Shown: positions 53,821-63,044, numbered from the stretch's first letter. The stretch is 64,000 nt of DNA from WTAW01 sp964406575 (GCA_964406575.1 CAYOSH010000004.1:1-64000), one strand, 5' to 3'. A program made the numbers and translations. Notes: generated from the letters alone by a model not told the origin.

Positions 53821-54791
53821 AGACCACGATGGTCCAAGCCCTCAACCAGGCCCTGGAACAGGAGATGCTCCGCGACAAAAGAGTTGTCGTTCTCGGTGAG
53901 GATGTGGGAGTGGACGGAGGCGTATTCCGCATAACTGATGGATTGCTCCAGAAATTTGGGACTAAAAGAGTCATCGACACACCGCTCGCCGAATCTGGGA
54001 TCATCGGTGTCGCCATCGGGATGTCGGTTTACGGATTCCGACCTGTAGCCGAGATCCAGTTCATGGGTTTTGTATTCACTGCTTTCAACCAGATCATCTC
54101 TCATGTAGCCCGCCTCAGAAACCGGTCCCGGGGCAGATTCTCCGTGCCCATGGTGATCCGGATGCCCTATGGCGCCGGCGTTAAAGCTCTCGAGCATCAC
54201 TCGGAGAGCACAGAAGCGCTGTTCTGCCATATTCCGGGTCTCAAAGTTGTTGTCCCTTCGAATCCTTATGATGCCAAAGGATTGCTCACTGCATCCATTA
54301 GATCCGAGGATCCGGTCCTTTTTCTGGAGCCGAAAAAACTATACCGAGCAGGACGGCAGGAAGTGCCCAAAAACGATTACGACCTCCCTCTGGGATCGGC
54401 AAAGATCGTCCGGGAGGGCGAAGGCCTTACGATCATCTGTTGGGGAGCGATGGTCCCGCAAGCCCAGACGGCAGCCGAGGCCGTGGAAAAAGAAGGAATT
54501 TTCCCTGAAATATTGGACCTGCGCACCCTCTCCCCCCTGGACCGTGAAACAATCATTCAGTCGGTCAAACATACGGGAAGGGCGCTCATCGTGCACGAAG
54601 CACCAAAAAAGTGCGGACTGGGCGCCGAAATATCCGCTCTGATCAATGAAAAAGCGCTGCTGAGCTTGGATGCCCCAGTTCTCCGCATCACCGGACAGGA
54701 TATTGTTGTCCCACTCTCGAAAAGCGAAGACTATTATTACCCAAGCCCTGCACGAATCGTGTGGGGAATAAAGCAGACCATGGAGTTTTGA
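53817..54791 (+). CDS. pdhB: 2-oxoacid dehydrogenase E1 beta
   Basis: A 324-residue E1beta: VLGEDVGVDGGVFRITDGL, RVIDTPLAESGIIGVAIGMS, EIQFMGF, RMPYGAGVKALEHHSES and a C-terminal transketolase domain ending with LDLRTLSPLD. It pairs with E1alpha; its ATG overlaps the E1alpha stop by four bases. The Glu of LGED and the Tyr/His of the ThDP site are conserved. Confidence 0.94.
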   Translation: MKTTMVQALNQALEQEMLRDKRVVVLGEDVGVDGGVFRITDGLLQKFGTKRVIDTPLAESGIIGVAIGMSVYGFRPVAEIQFMGFVFTAFNQIISHVARLRNRSRGRFSVPMVIRMPYGAGVKALEHHSESTEALFCHIPGLKVVVPSNPYDAKGLLTASIRSEDPVLFLEPKKLYRAGRQEVPKNDYDLPLGSAKIVREGEGLTIICWGAMVPQAQTAAEAVEKEGIFPEILDLRTLSPLDRETIIQSVKHTGRALIVHEAPKKCGLGAEISALINEKALLSLDAPVLRITGQDIVVPLSKSEDYYYPSPARIVWGIKQTMEF

Positions 54792-54792
54792 G

Positions 54793-56043
54793 ATGGCTAA
54801 AGAATTCAGGTTTCCGGATGTGGGTGAAGGCATTACAGAGGGAGAGATCGTCAAATGGCGAGTGAAGGAAGGAGATGCGATCGAAGAAGATCAGACTCTG
54901 GCAGATATAGAGACAGACAAAGCCATCGTCGAAGTCCCCTCACCCTATACAGGGATTGTCCTCAAACGCAACTTCAAGGAAAAGGATATCGTGAAAGTGG
55001 GCGAAGTTCTGGTGGTCATCGGAGAAAAGGGCGAAACGATCGAAAAAAAGCCCGAACCTGGGCCAGCCAAAACGGATGAGGTCCAAAAATCCTCTGTTGG
55101 AGGGATCGTAGGTGAGATCATAGACAGCAAAGAAGAGATTCGAGAAGTCCTTGCGACGCCAAAGATGCGAAAGCTCGCATTGGAGCTTGGGGTGGACCTC
55201 AAAAGCGTTCGTGGAACTGGCCCACAGGGAAGAATCACAGAGGACGATGTGCGTGGAGCTGCGGAGAAAAAACCGCAAAAAGACACAAAGTCAACAGCTC
55301 TTAAGATGAAAACAAAATACGACTTCTATGGTTTTATCGAGAGAATTCCCCTGCGGGGTGTACGGAGGGCCACCGCAAAAAGGATGGCAGAGTCTGTGTC
55401 GAAAGCGGCTCATGTGACCCATTTTGATGAAGCCGATGTCACGGAACTGGCGAAGATCCGGCAAGAATTGAAGATTCGGGCAGAAGAGAAAAGCATAAAA
55501 CTGACCTTCCTTCCCTTCATCGTCAGAGCTGTGGTTTCCGCCCTTAAACTCCACCCCATTATCAATGCCGTCCTCAACGACGAGGAAGAAGAGATCATTG
55601 TCAAGAAATACTACAACATCGGCATTGCTGTGGATATCCCCGATGGGTTGATCGTCCCGGTGATCAAACTGGCAGAGCACAAATCCCTATTCCAGCTGGC
55701 GGAAGAGATTCAAGAGCTGGCGGAAAAAGCAAAATCCAGGACACTTGATATGGCAGACCTTAAGGGTGGGACATTTTCCATTACCAATGTGGGTATGATC
55801 AGCGGAGAGTATGCCACGCCCATCATCAATTACCCTGAAGTCGCCATCCTCGCGACTTTAAGGATCGCTGATAGAGTTCGTGCTGAAGGAGGCAAAGCGA
55901 AGATAAAAAAGATCTTGCCTTTGTGTCTTTCCTTTGATCACAGAGTAGTCGACGGCGCCGAAGTCGCCCGGTTCATGAAAGACCTCATAAACCTCCTTGA
56001 AAATCCCAGCTTGCTCCTCCTCGAGTCCGAATCCCAGGAATAG
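54793..56043 (+). CDS. 2-oxoacid dehydrogenase E2 (dihydrolipoamide acyltransferase)
   Basis: A 416-residue E2 with a single lipoyl domain (lipoyl K43 in ETDKAIVEV), a peripheral-subunit-binding domain (ATPKMRKLALELGVDLKSVRGTGPQGRI, about 115-150), and the acyltransferase catalytic domain ending in DHRVVDGAEVARF with the active His. It forms the core for the two E1 subunits encoded directly upstream. No E3 (dihydrolipoamide dehydrogenase) gene is in the window, so E3 must be elsewhere. The start follows the E1beta stop by one base. Confidence 0.94.
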   Translation: MAKEFRFPDVGEGITEGEIVKWRVKEGDAIEEDQTLADIETDKAIVEVPSPYTGIVLKRNFKEKDIVKVGEVLVVIGEKGETIEKKPEPGPAKTDEVQKSSVGGIVGEIIDSKEEIREVLATPKMRKLALELGVDLKSVRGTGPQGRITEDDVRGAAEKKPQKDTKSTALKMKTKYDFYGFIERIPLRGVRRATAKRMAESVSKAAHVTHFDEADVTELAKIRQELKIRAEEKSIKLTFLPFIVRAVVSALKLHPIINAVLNDEEEEIIVKKYYNIGIAVDIPDGLIVPVIKLAEHKSLFQLAEEIQELAEKAKSRTLDMADLKGGTFSITNVGMISGEYATPIINYPEVAILATLRIADRVRAEGGKAKIKKILPLCLSFDHRVVDGAEVARFMKDLINLLENPSLLLLESESQE

Positions 56044-56083
56044 GCTATTAACTCGTATGGGATACAAATGTATATTGTCGTAA

Positions 56084-56440
56084 CTATATAACAGAAGTTT
56101 TTCTGTTCTGGTCGTCTACCAATATAATCCTGGGAACTAAAAAATCGGTTTCTTCTTCATCCAGACTGGCATAGGCAACGATGATCACTTTATCGCCGGG
56201 ATGGACTTTTTTTGCCGCCGCTCCATTCACAATCACTTCCCCAGAATTTTTCTTTCCCTTGATTAAATACGTGGTGAATCTCTCGCCGTTCGTGATGTTG
56301 TAAACCTGGATCTGTTCATAAGGGATCAGGTTTGCCTCTCGCATCAAGGCCTCATCCAGGGTGAGGCTCCCATCGTAATCGACATTCGTATCGGTCACGG
56401 TCGCTCTGTGGATCTTGGATTTCAATACAATTCTTTTCAT
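56084..56440 (-). CDS. panD: Aspartate 1-decarboxylase
   Basis: A 118-residue PanD. The self-cleavage site G24-S25 lies in DYDGSLTLD, where Ser becomes the pyruvoyl group. The active Lys is within the MKRIVLKSKIHRA N-terminus and the YNITNGERF segment follows. It decarboxylates aspartate to beta-alanine for pantothenate. GAGGAG precedes the ATG. It lies immediately downstream of panC on the same strand; panB-panC-panD form a pathway operon. Confidence 0.97.
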   Translation of the reverse strand: MKRIVLKSKIHRATVTDTNVDYDGSLTLDEALMREANLIPYEQIQVYNITNGERFTTYLIKGKKNSGEVIVNGAAAKKVHPGDKVIIVAYASLDEEETDFLVPRIILVDDQNRKTSVI

Positions 56441-56446
56441 TATAAC

Positions 56447-57298
56447 TCACTCCTCTTCGGATACCATCACATTATCGATAAGCCTGACTTTGCCGATGAA
56501 TACAGCGAGCGCGATCAATGCCTCATTTTGTATTTCTTCGATAGGCTCCAAAGAGTCTGTGTCTACAATAGCAATATAATCGATGTTTGCCAAGGATTCT
56601 TCATCAATAATTCCTTTCATCCTCTCTATGAGTGTGGATGTTCGCCACTCTCCGGACCTGACTCTCCGTTCGGCCTCTTGAAGGCTTCGTGATAAACACA
56701 ACGCCGCCTGTCTCTCCTCCCGGTTCAAATGGATATTCCTTGAGCTGAGGGCCAATCCGTCTTTTTCCCTCACTATCGGCATCACTTCGATCCGCACATC
56801 CAGGTTGAGGTCACCGACCATTCTTTTAAGGATGATCGCCTGCTGGGCATCTTTCTGTCCAAAAAAGGCAATATCCGGTTGAACGATGTTGAAAAGTTTC
56901 AGGACCACTGTGCAAACACCCCTAAAGTGCCCTGGCCTAGACCGGCCGCACAGCTTATCTTGAAGGTTCTCGACTTCAACGAAGGTCCTGTAACTTTGAG
57001 GGTACATCTCCGCTTCTTTCGGGAGGAACAGGAAGTCGACTCCCATCTCTTCCAAAAATTGCATGTCCCGTTTGATGTCCCTGGGATAATCCTTAAAATC
57101 CTCTTTAGGTCCAAACTGGGTGGGATTGACAAATACGCTGACGACTGTACAATCCGCTTTCTTGAGCGATGCCCGCACAAGACTCAGATGTCCTTCGTGC
57201 AAATACCCCATTGTCGGAACAAATCCCACGATGTTTCCCCGGGATTTATTCGCCCTCATGGCGAATTTTATTGTGTCAATCTTGCTGATGATCTTCAT
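56447..57298 (-). CDS. panC: Pantothenate synthetase
   Basis: A 283-residue PanC with the HxGH motif in GYLHEGHLSLV and the second ATP motif near EKDGLALSSRNIHL. It condenses pantoate and beta-alanine with ATP. Its stop lies 6 bases before panD's start and it begins 28 bases after panB, so the three are one operon. Confidence 0.97.
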   Translation of the reverse strand: MKIISKIDTIKFAMRANKSRGNIVGFVPTMGYLHEGHLSLVRASLKKADCTVVSVFVNPTQFGPKEDFKDYPRDIKRDMQFLEEMGVDFLFLPKEAEMYPQSYRTFVEVENLQDKLCGRSRPGHFRGVCTVVLKLFNIVQPDIAFFGQKDAQQAIILKRMVGDLNLDVRIEVMPIVREKDGLALSSRNIHLNREERQAALCLSRSLQEAERRVRSGEWRTSTLIERMKGIIDEESLANIDYIAIVDTDSLEPIEEIQNEALIALAVFIGKVRLIDNVMVSEEE

Positions 57299-57326
57299 GG
57301 CATTTCACGATAAAAATAAAACCAAA

Positions 57327-58202
57327 TCAGGGATCTTTTTTTTCCTGTTCAAGCAAAGACTCAAGGTTTTGGTCTGACTTGAAGTGATAGGAATGTTCGT
57401 CATCAGGAAAATGCCCCTCTTTGACATCCATGGCATAATCATTCACAGCCTGAGTTAGGGTCTCATGGAGGTGGACATATCTTTTGACAAACTTCGGGAG
57501 ATACCCATTCATGAAACCCACAAGATCATGGAAGACCAGGATCTGGCCATCACAGAACGGGCCAGCGCCGATACCGATCGTCGGAATTTGGAGTTTTTCT
57601 GTCACGATTCGCGCCAGTTCCAAAGGAACACATTCCAAAATCACAGAAAATGCTCCCACTTTTTCGAGGTTCAGAGCATCGGTGATAATACGGCGTGCCT
57701 CATCCACAACCTTGCCCCTCACTTTGAAGCGCCCCAGATGATGAATGGATTGTGGAGTCAATCCCACATGGCCCATGACAGGAATCTCCGCTTCAACGAG
57801 TGTCTCGATCAAATGCAACCGTTTGGGTGACGCTCCTTCGATCTTCACCGCTTGAGCTCCTGCCTCTTTGAGAAAACGAGAGGCATTGGTGACGGTCTCG
57901 TCCTCAGTGAGGTGGAAGGAAAAATAAGGCATATCCCCCACCACCAGAGCTCTCTGTGTGCCGCGCACCACCGCTTTGGTGTGATGGATCATTTCTTCCA
58001 TCGTTACAGGGATGGTATTCTCATAACCCAAAACCACCATTCCGAGCGAATCCCCGACGAGGATGACATCGATCCCAGCGCCATCGACAATCTTGGCAAT
58101 GGGATAATCGTACGCAGTTAGGGCCGTGATCTTATCCCCGCTCTTTTTTCTTTCCAGTAATGTGGGGACCGTGATTCTTTGGATTTTTTTGGTTGTGGAC
58201 AT
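57327..58202 (-). CDS. panB: 3-methyl-2-oxobutanoate hydroxymethyltransferase
   Basis: A 291-residue PanB TIM barrel: LTAYDYPIAKIVD, VGDSLGMVVLGY with the Mg-binding Asp, GDMPYFS, GLTPQSIHHLGRFKVRG and the GIGAGPFCDGQILV catalytic segment with conserved Glu/Asp residues. It adds formaldehyde from methylene-THF to ketoisovalerate, the first committed step of pantothenate synthesis. A GAAAGGA site precedes the ATG. Confidence 0.97.
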   Translation of the reverse strand: MSTTKKIQRITVPTLLERKKSGDKITALTAYDYPIAKIVDGAGIDVILVGDSLGMVVLGYENTIPVTMEEMIHHTKAVVRGTQRALVVGDMPYFSFHLTEDETVTNASRFLKEAGAQAVKIEGASPKRLHLIETLVEAEIPVMGHVGLTPQSIHHLGRFKVRGKVVDEARRIITDALNLEKVGAFSVILECVPLELARIVTEKLQIPTIGIGAGPFCDGQILVFHDLVGFMNGYLPKFVKRYVHLHETLTQAVNDYAMDVKEGHFPDDEHSYHFKSDQNLESLLEQEKKDP

Positions 58203-58297
58203 GTTTGATCCTTTCTCCCCATCCTGTCTCTATCACACCAGGATTGAGGTAAAGTCTTTTCCTGAATCATTCATAAGCTATTCCGAATGACTCCTTT

Positions 58298-58957
58298 TTA
58301 TTCTTTCGAGGATTTGCTGAGTGGGACATAGTAGAGCGTGTCCTTTTTCATCTGCTCGATCTTTTCGATCAAATCCTCCACATCCTCATCCCGAGAGAGG
58401 TCCAGATCATCTGCTTTGACAACAAGAAGAGGCGAAGTTTGATAATTGAAGAAAAAATAATCATAGGCCTCACAAATATCCTCAAGATATTTTTCTGAAA
58501 TATTCTTTTCTAAAGCACTTCCTGCTTTCTCGATCCTTCTCACGAGTGTGTTCGAGGAGATTTGGAGGAAAATGACTAAGTCCGGACGAGCGATCCTTTC
58601 AACAAACACATTATAAATCTTTTCATAGACGACAAGCTCATCGTCTGAAAGGGTTTGGTAAGCGTATATTTTGTCTTTCTCGAAAAGATAGTCGCAAATA
58701 ATGCGCTCATCAAAAAGGCCCCTCTGTCTGAGTCCAACCTGCTGGTGGTATCTGTTCACGAGGAACACAAGCTGAGCAAGGAATGCAGCGCCCTCTTTTT
58801 CCTCATAAAAATCCTTTATGTACGGATTTTCGGTCCTATCCAGGACGATCCGGCCTCCTATCCTTTTTGCCAGGATATTGGTGAGTTGGGTTTTTCCAGC
58901 GCGCAATATGCCTTCTATGGCGATGTGCTTGCACAGAATCTCTTTCCTCTCCACCAT
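58298..58957 (-). CDS. Deoxynucleoside kinase family protein
   Basis: A 219-residue P-loop kinase of the dNK family. The P-loop is GILRAGKTQL (G-x4-GKT); the DERIICDYLFEKD segment corresponds to the DRS/ERS catalytic motif; PDLVIFLQISSNTLVRRI is the LID-like Arg region. It phosphorylates a deoxynucleoside in salvage; which one is unclear. It lies about 95 bases upstream of panB on the same strand, an arrangement seen with pantothenate genes in several lineages. Confidence 0.85.
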   Translation of the reverse strand: MVERKEILCKHIAIEGILRAGKTQLTNILAKRIGGRIVLDRTENPYIKDFYEEKEGAAFLAQLVFLVNRYHQQVGLRQRGLFDERIICDYLFEKDKIYAYQTLSDDELVVYEKIYNVFVERIARPDLVIFLQISSNTLVRRIEKAGSALEKNISEKYLEDICEAYDYFFFNYQTSPLLVVKADDLDLSRDEDVEDLIEKIEQMKKDTLYYVPLSKSSKE

Positions 58958-59106
58958 ATTTTCTTTCTACATTTAAATTTGGATGAACGAGTCCTTTAAA
59001 AATAACCAATAATCCCTCTGAAGTCAAACGAATTTCCACCCATGTTAGCATTCCCAAAGCCGTGATGAATATTATCTGAGCGTCCCGATCGCTGATTGCG
59101 AAAACG

Positions 59107-59240
59107 GACAGAGCGACTGTGGCTCTTTCTCGGTCCATTCGGGGAATGGATGCCACATTTTTATGGTGTAGGGACCGTTTCCCAAGCCGTTCATTCGGAG
59201 AACTAACCCTGAATAGGCCCGGTCCATTCAGAGAATGGCC
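59107..59240. repeat. Cluster of small hairpins in an intergenic region
   Basis: Three stem-loops in 130 bases: AGAGC/GCTCT (59110-59126), TCCATTC/GAATGGA (59134-59150, loop GGG, perfect), and GG-CCATTC/GAATGG-CC (59221-59240, bulged T, loop AGA). The GGTCCATTC left arm recurs in the last two, and GGACC at 59172-59176 can pair with either copy. The surrounding gap of 350 bases between the deoxynucleoside kinase and DUF1858 genes holds no gene I can support. Possible small RNA or a repeat remnant. Confidence 0.4.
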
Positions 59241-59307
59241 CCCATCAAAAGAAGACAGCCTTATGTTTTTAACCTCGGTCACAGGAATGCATAGAAGAAT
59301 TCATTCT

Positions 59308-59523
59308 TCAGAGCTTATTTCTGTTTTTGAGGTAAACGATGAGCTCCTCCACAAACGCCACGGGATCTGCGATGCCTTCCTCTTCCAGGAGTTCTCCCAA
59401 GGTCCCCCAGACAGGCTCACCGCACCGGATACATCGAACACCGTGTCGCGTCAAAAAGCCGATAGCTTCAGGATACTCTCCGGCAAGATCTTCAATCTGA
59501 ACATCAAGACAAATCTTCCCCAA
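59308..59523 (-). CDS. DUF1858 domain protein
   Basis: A 71-residue protein with the DUF1858 pattern: a helix, FLTRHGVRCIRCGEPVWGTLGELLEEEG with a CxxC pair, and a final helix. It probably acts as a small metal or regulatory accessory. The start is TTG with GGAGAG upstream. It lies downstream of the MoeB-like gene and next to AOR-associated genes, consistent with the tungsto-enzyme module. Confidence 0.8.
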   Translation of the reverse strand: MGKICLDVQIEDLAGEYPEAIGFLTRHGVRCIRCGEPVWGTLGELLEEEGIADPVAFVEELIVYLKNRNKL

Positions 59524-59624
59524 CGCTCTCTCTCCATTCTAAGCCACGCCTAGATCTAACTTAACTTAAAAACAACGATCGCCATCTTATAAATTAAGCC
59601 TCTCTCACAGGAAAAGATTTGATT

Positions 59625-60353
59625 TTACGAAACAGCACAGTGAGGGCAATTCTGATTTTTCTCTACATCAACGATTTCATACGTGAGATTTTGGCTATCG
59701 TAGACCAAAAGACGGCCGAGAAGGGTCCCTTCAACGCCCATTAAGAACTTAAGCACCTCTGTCGCTTGGAAAATCCCTATTGTTCCTGGCAACACACCCG
59801 GAACAGGAATCTTCTCCGCTTTATGAGCATGTTGAGGCAGGAAACACGCAATGCAGGCCGTGTAGGGCGGATGGAAAAGACCAACAAATCCCTCCCATCC
59901 CTGGACAGCGCCGTAGACATAAGGCTTCTTCTCCTTAACTGATTGCTTGTTCAGGATAAAGCGCGATTCGTTGTTATCCAGCCCATCCACGATCAGGTCA
60001 CAACCTCTTGTCAGCTCGTCCGCATTCTGGCTATCCAAAAATTTGGGGATTGTCTCGAATTCGACATTGGGATTGAACACGACAAGTCGTTTCTTCGCTT
60101 CTTCGACCTTCAGTTTACCGACAGAGGCCTGGCTGTAGAGGATTTGCCTGTTGAGATCCGTGTCTTGAACCCTGTCTCCATCGCAGAGGCGAAGTTTGCC
60201 AATTCCGGCAGCCGTAAGGTAGAGGGCTGAGGCCGAGCCAAGCCCACCAACGCCTACGATCAAAATCCTTGCTGATTTAAGCTTCTCCTGGTTCCAATTT
60301 CGGACATTGCTCTGTCTGGAGTAGCGCTTTTTTTCAGACTCTGAAAGGCCCAT
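59625..60353 (-). CDS. ThiF/MoeB family adenylyltransferase
   Basis: A 242-residue E1-like adenylyltransferase: ATP-binding GVGGLGSASALYL, GDRVQDTDLNRQILYS with the conserved Arg, and a zinc site made of CIAC and CPHC at the end. It activates the C-terminal Gly of a ubiquitin-like sulfur carrier. A MoaD/ThiS-like protein ending in Gly-Gly is encoded 80 bases upstream, so the pair probably delivers sulfur for the pterin dithiolene of the neighbouring AOR-type enzyme. Thiamine or another pathway is the alternative. Confidence 0.88.
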   Translation of the reverse strand: MGLSESEKKRYSRQSNVRNWNQEKLKSARILIVGVGGLGSASALYLTAAGIGKLRLCDGDRVQDTDLNRQILYSQASVGKLKVEEAKKRLVVFNPNVEFETIPKFLDSQNADELTRGCDLIVDGLDNNESRFILNKQSVKEKKPYVYGAVQGWEGFVGLFHPPYTACIACFLPQHAHKAEKIPVPGVLPGTIGIFQATEVLKFLMGVEGTLLGRLLVYDSQNLTYEIVDVEKNQNCPHCAVS

Positions 60354-60435
60354 TGATCCTCTCTTTTAAAGCCAGCTCATCGCTCTGCGGTAGCAGAAAC
60401 GGCTTAAAAGGAAAAAACTTCGTGTTTATCACGGA

Positions 60436-60675
60436 CTATCCGCCTGAAACAGGGGGTTGGAGCGTTATGGTTTGGCCGTTCGAAGGAATGTAGTGCAACC
60501 CCTTCACTTTACCTGAAGTGTAAATAAAGGCAACAAGTCCAGGATTGATGCCGATATCCGCCAATATTTCCTTTATGGTTTTCCCCTGCTCTGTCTCTAT
60601 GCGTCGGGTATAAAAATCGATGTCTGGCTTCAGCCTGTCCCGCAGCTCGCTTCCTGCTTTAAGAAAGATCACCAT
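60436..60675 (-). CDS. MoaD/ThiS-family ubiquitin-like sulfur carrier
   Basis: A 79-residue protein with a beta-grasp-like layout and the C-terminal VSGG tail that is thiocarboxylated in sulfur carriers. Sequence conservation is otherwise low. It lies between the AOR gene and the MoeB/ThiF-like adenylyltransferase; an AAAGGG site precedes the ATG. It is probably the small sulfur-transfer subunit for the tungsten/molybdenum pterin. Confidence 0.82.
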   Translation of the reverse strand: MVIFLKAGSELRDRLKPDIDFYTRRIETEQGKTIKEILADIGINPGLVAFIYTSGKVKGLHYIPSNGQTITLQPPVSGG

Positions 60676-60706
60676 GTCTCAAACCCTTTCCTTTATGAAT
60701 GGAACA

Positions 60707-62626
60707 TTAAAACGCCTTCGGTTTGTATTTTTCACCGCGGACCGGAGGAATTCCCCCTGGCGTGGGTTTTCCAAGCAAACCGATCTTCTCCAGGTTGTCG
60801 CCAGCGAAGTCCAGCCCCAAATCTGTGAGGACTTCGCGTGTCGGGTTCCCATTTTTATCCCATCCGCGTGCCTCATAATATTCGTCCAGCATCTTTTCCA
60901 CCTGCTCCAGAGTCACCCCTTTTCCTTTTCCGGGGCCACTGGGGATTTTATCCTCCCAGGATCGAGAAGGGGGATAGTCAAAAAGACGGCCGTTTTCCCT
61001 ATTCCGCTCGAGGTAATGACAGCGTGTCAGGTTCCATATCATCTCTGATGTGCGCAGGCTTTCATCCACAGTTACCTCCCATCCAGTTATGTGATTGAGC
61101 GACTCAACGATCTCTTCCGGCGAAATATCCAGCTCTCCCCAGAATAGCCGGCAAATGCACCAGGTATCGAACAACGGACGAATATGCTGAAGGTAAACGA
61201 CAATTTTCGCCCGGCCCTCGACCGACTCCCTCCCCTCCGCCATATCGACAGTGATCGTCCAAGAACGATTGTGATGGGCCCCGATGTCAGCTGTCATGTA
61301 AGAAAGCAGCATTCCGGGCGCCCAGCGGCCGTCGTAACCGGACATCTCCTGTCCCTTGACCTGCATAGCAAACTTTTCACTACCCTGCCCTATCTTTTCT
61401 GCAGCCCTCTTGCTGCCGCCTGCAAACCATTCGCCAATTCCGCGCTTGTGAGCGACCATATCAAGAAAGTGCTCGACATCATCCACCGAACCCCATTTGA
61501 GCGTAAACCCTTCGAGGTCCTCTTTGGTGATAAATTTCTTCTCAAAACACTCCATGGCAAATGCGGTAACTCCGCCACCGGACATCGAGTCCATCCCCAA
61601 ATTATCCAGCATCCAGTTGATATATGCGACGTGATTGATATCCTTCATCCCGAGGTTGGAGCCGCAGGTGGCTCCCGTCTCATATTCTGGACCCTCAAGA
61701 TGAACGACGGGTTTGCCTTCAATAACCGCTTTGGTGTACTTCCCACAGTTCATCCAGCATCCAAAGCAAGCCTTATGCGTGATAAGACACTGTTCAATAA
61801 GCTGGTCGCCGTCAATCTTCCCCACATCTTCATAATATGTTGTTTGAAAATTGTAAGCAGGAAGAACAGCATTGTCATTTGACCATCGAATAAAGAATGA
61901 AGTCCCATACTTCTGCCAGGGCTCCATATTCGGGTGTTCCTTCGTGCGCTGTATGATCCCTGTGACCTGTTTTTCAAGAGATTCAAGGTCATGGACGCGA
62001 ATGGACCGGTTTCCCCGCACAGCTATGGCTTTCAGTTTCTTCGAGCCCATGACTGCTCCCTGGCCAGTCCTTCCTGCCTGACGGCCAAAATCATGTGTGA
62101 TACAGGAAAAGAGCACTCCGTTTTCACCGGCAGGACCGATAGTCACAATCTCGAAATCCTCACCCAGATCTTTTTTGAGCTGTTCTTCACAATCGAGGGA
62201 TCCAAATCCCCAGTATTGGGAAGCATCCCGCAATTCAACAGCGTCGTTATCCACATAAAGAAAAATAGGTTTAGGCGAAACTCCGGAGAAAATGATCATA
62301 TCGTATCCTGCGAATTTGAGCATCGGTCCGAAATGGCCGCCCATATTAGAATCGCCGTGGCCGTTCGTCAGAGGTGAAATGGACCCGAATTCGGTCTTCG
62401 AACCGGCAGGGATGTAGCAGCCGCTCATTATGCCGACATTCACAATAAATATATTTTCCGGACCAAGCGGATCGGCGTTGCGGGGCACTTCGTCATACAG
62501 AATCTTCGCTATGACTCCCCGACCACCATGCCAACGACGAAAAAGTTCTTCATCAGTGGGGAAGCGGTGAATTTCACCAGTACTCAGGTTGATCCTTAAA
62601 GTCGTCCCGGCAAGTCCGTTATTCAT
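60707..62626 (-). CDS. Aldehyde:ferredoxin oxidoreductase, tungsten-type
   Basis: About 639 residues from the ATG at 62626 with AAGGAGG; a longer start at 62719 lies inside the ferredoxin gene. It shows the AOR family pattern: the N-terminal LRINLSTGEI strand, SGCYIPAGSKTEF, the GPAGENGVLFSC segment, the 4Fe-4S ligands in ACFGCWMNCGKYTK, and LDNLGMDSMSGGGVTAFAMEC. It binds a bis-pterin W (or Mo) centre and oxidises aldehydes to acids with ferredoxin as partner. The overlapping upstream gene encodes a polyferredoxin, and MoaD- and MoeB-like genes follow. Confidence 0.92.
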   Translation of the reverse strand: MNNGLAGTTLRINLSTGEIHRFPTDEELFRRWHGGRGVIAKILYDEVPRNADPLGPENIFIVNVGIMSGCYIPAGSKTEFGSISPLTNGHGDSNMGGHFGPMLKFAGYDMIIFSGVSPKPIFLYVDNDAVELRDASQYWGFGSLDCEEQLKKDLGEDFEIVTIGPAGENGVLFSCITHDFGRQAGRTGQGAVMGSKKLKAIAVRGNRSIRVHDLESLEKQVTGIIQRTKEHPNMEPWQKYGTSFFIRWSNDNAVLPAYNFQTTYYEDVGKIDGDQLIEQCLITHKACFGCWMNCGKYTKAVIEGKPVVHLEGPEYETGATCGSNLGMKDINHVAYINWMLDNLGMDSMSGGGVTAFAMECFEKKFITKEDLEGFTLKWGSVDDVEHFLDMVAHKRGIGEWFAGGSKRAAEKIGQGSEKFAMQVKGQEMSGYDGRWAPGMLLSYMTADIGAHHNRSWTITVDMAEGRESVEGRAKIVVYLQHIRPLFDTWCICRLFWGELDISPEEIVESLNHITGWEVTVDESLRTSEMIWNLTRCHYLERNRENGRLFDYPPSRSWEDKIPSGPGKGKGVTLEQVEKMLDEYYEARGWDKNGNPTREVLTDLGLDFAGDNLEKIGLLGKPTPGGIPPVRGEKYKPKAF

Positions 62627-62627
62627 A

Positions 62628-63044
62628 TCACGCCTCCTTTTTCGCTGTAACAGGTTTTCTTTTCCATTCGACCAGGGCTTTCGTGTTGCAGATCCTGGTG
62701 CATTCCATACAAAAGTCACATTTGATCACATATCCAAGGTCCGGGTGCTGGCAGATGACGCCCACAGGACAGGCAACAACGCAGTCTCCGCAATTCGTGC
62801 ACTTTTCCTGATCGACGATATAACCGCCAGCCTCATTCTGATAGACGGCATCCTCTGGGCAGACTTCAGCACATTTTCCACATTGAGTACAGACAAAAGG
62901 ACGGAATTTGCCTGGATCGGGAAATTTCGCTTCGATCCTGAGCGCTGCTTTTTTCGGATTGATCTCGAAGAAGTGCTCGATAGCGCAGATCTGTAAGCAG
63001 AGCCTGCAGCCAGTGCAATTGTCTCTATTGACTTTTATCCTCAT
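62628..63044 (-). CDS. Polyferredoxin with multiple 4Fe-4S motifs
   Basis: A 138-residue protein with four CxxCxxCxxxC-type motifs: CTGCRLCLQIC, CTQCGKCAEVC, CTNCGDCVVAC and CDFCMECTRIC, together able to hold up to four 4Fe-4S clusters. It is probably the electron acceptor or partner subunit of the AOR-type enzyme encoded just downstream; the two genes lie stop-to-start. GGGAGG precedes the ATG. Confidence 0.92.
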   Translation of the reverse strand: MRIKVNRDNCTGCRLCLQICAIEHFFEINPKKAALRIEAKFPDPGKFRPFVCTQCGKCAEVCPEDAVYQNEAGGYIVDQEKCTNCGDCVVACPVGVICQHPDLGYVIKCDFCMECTRICNTKALVEWKRKPVTAKKEA

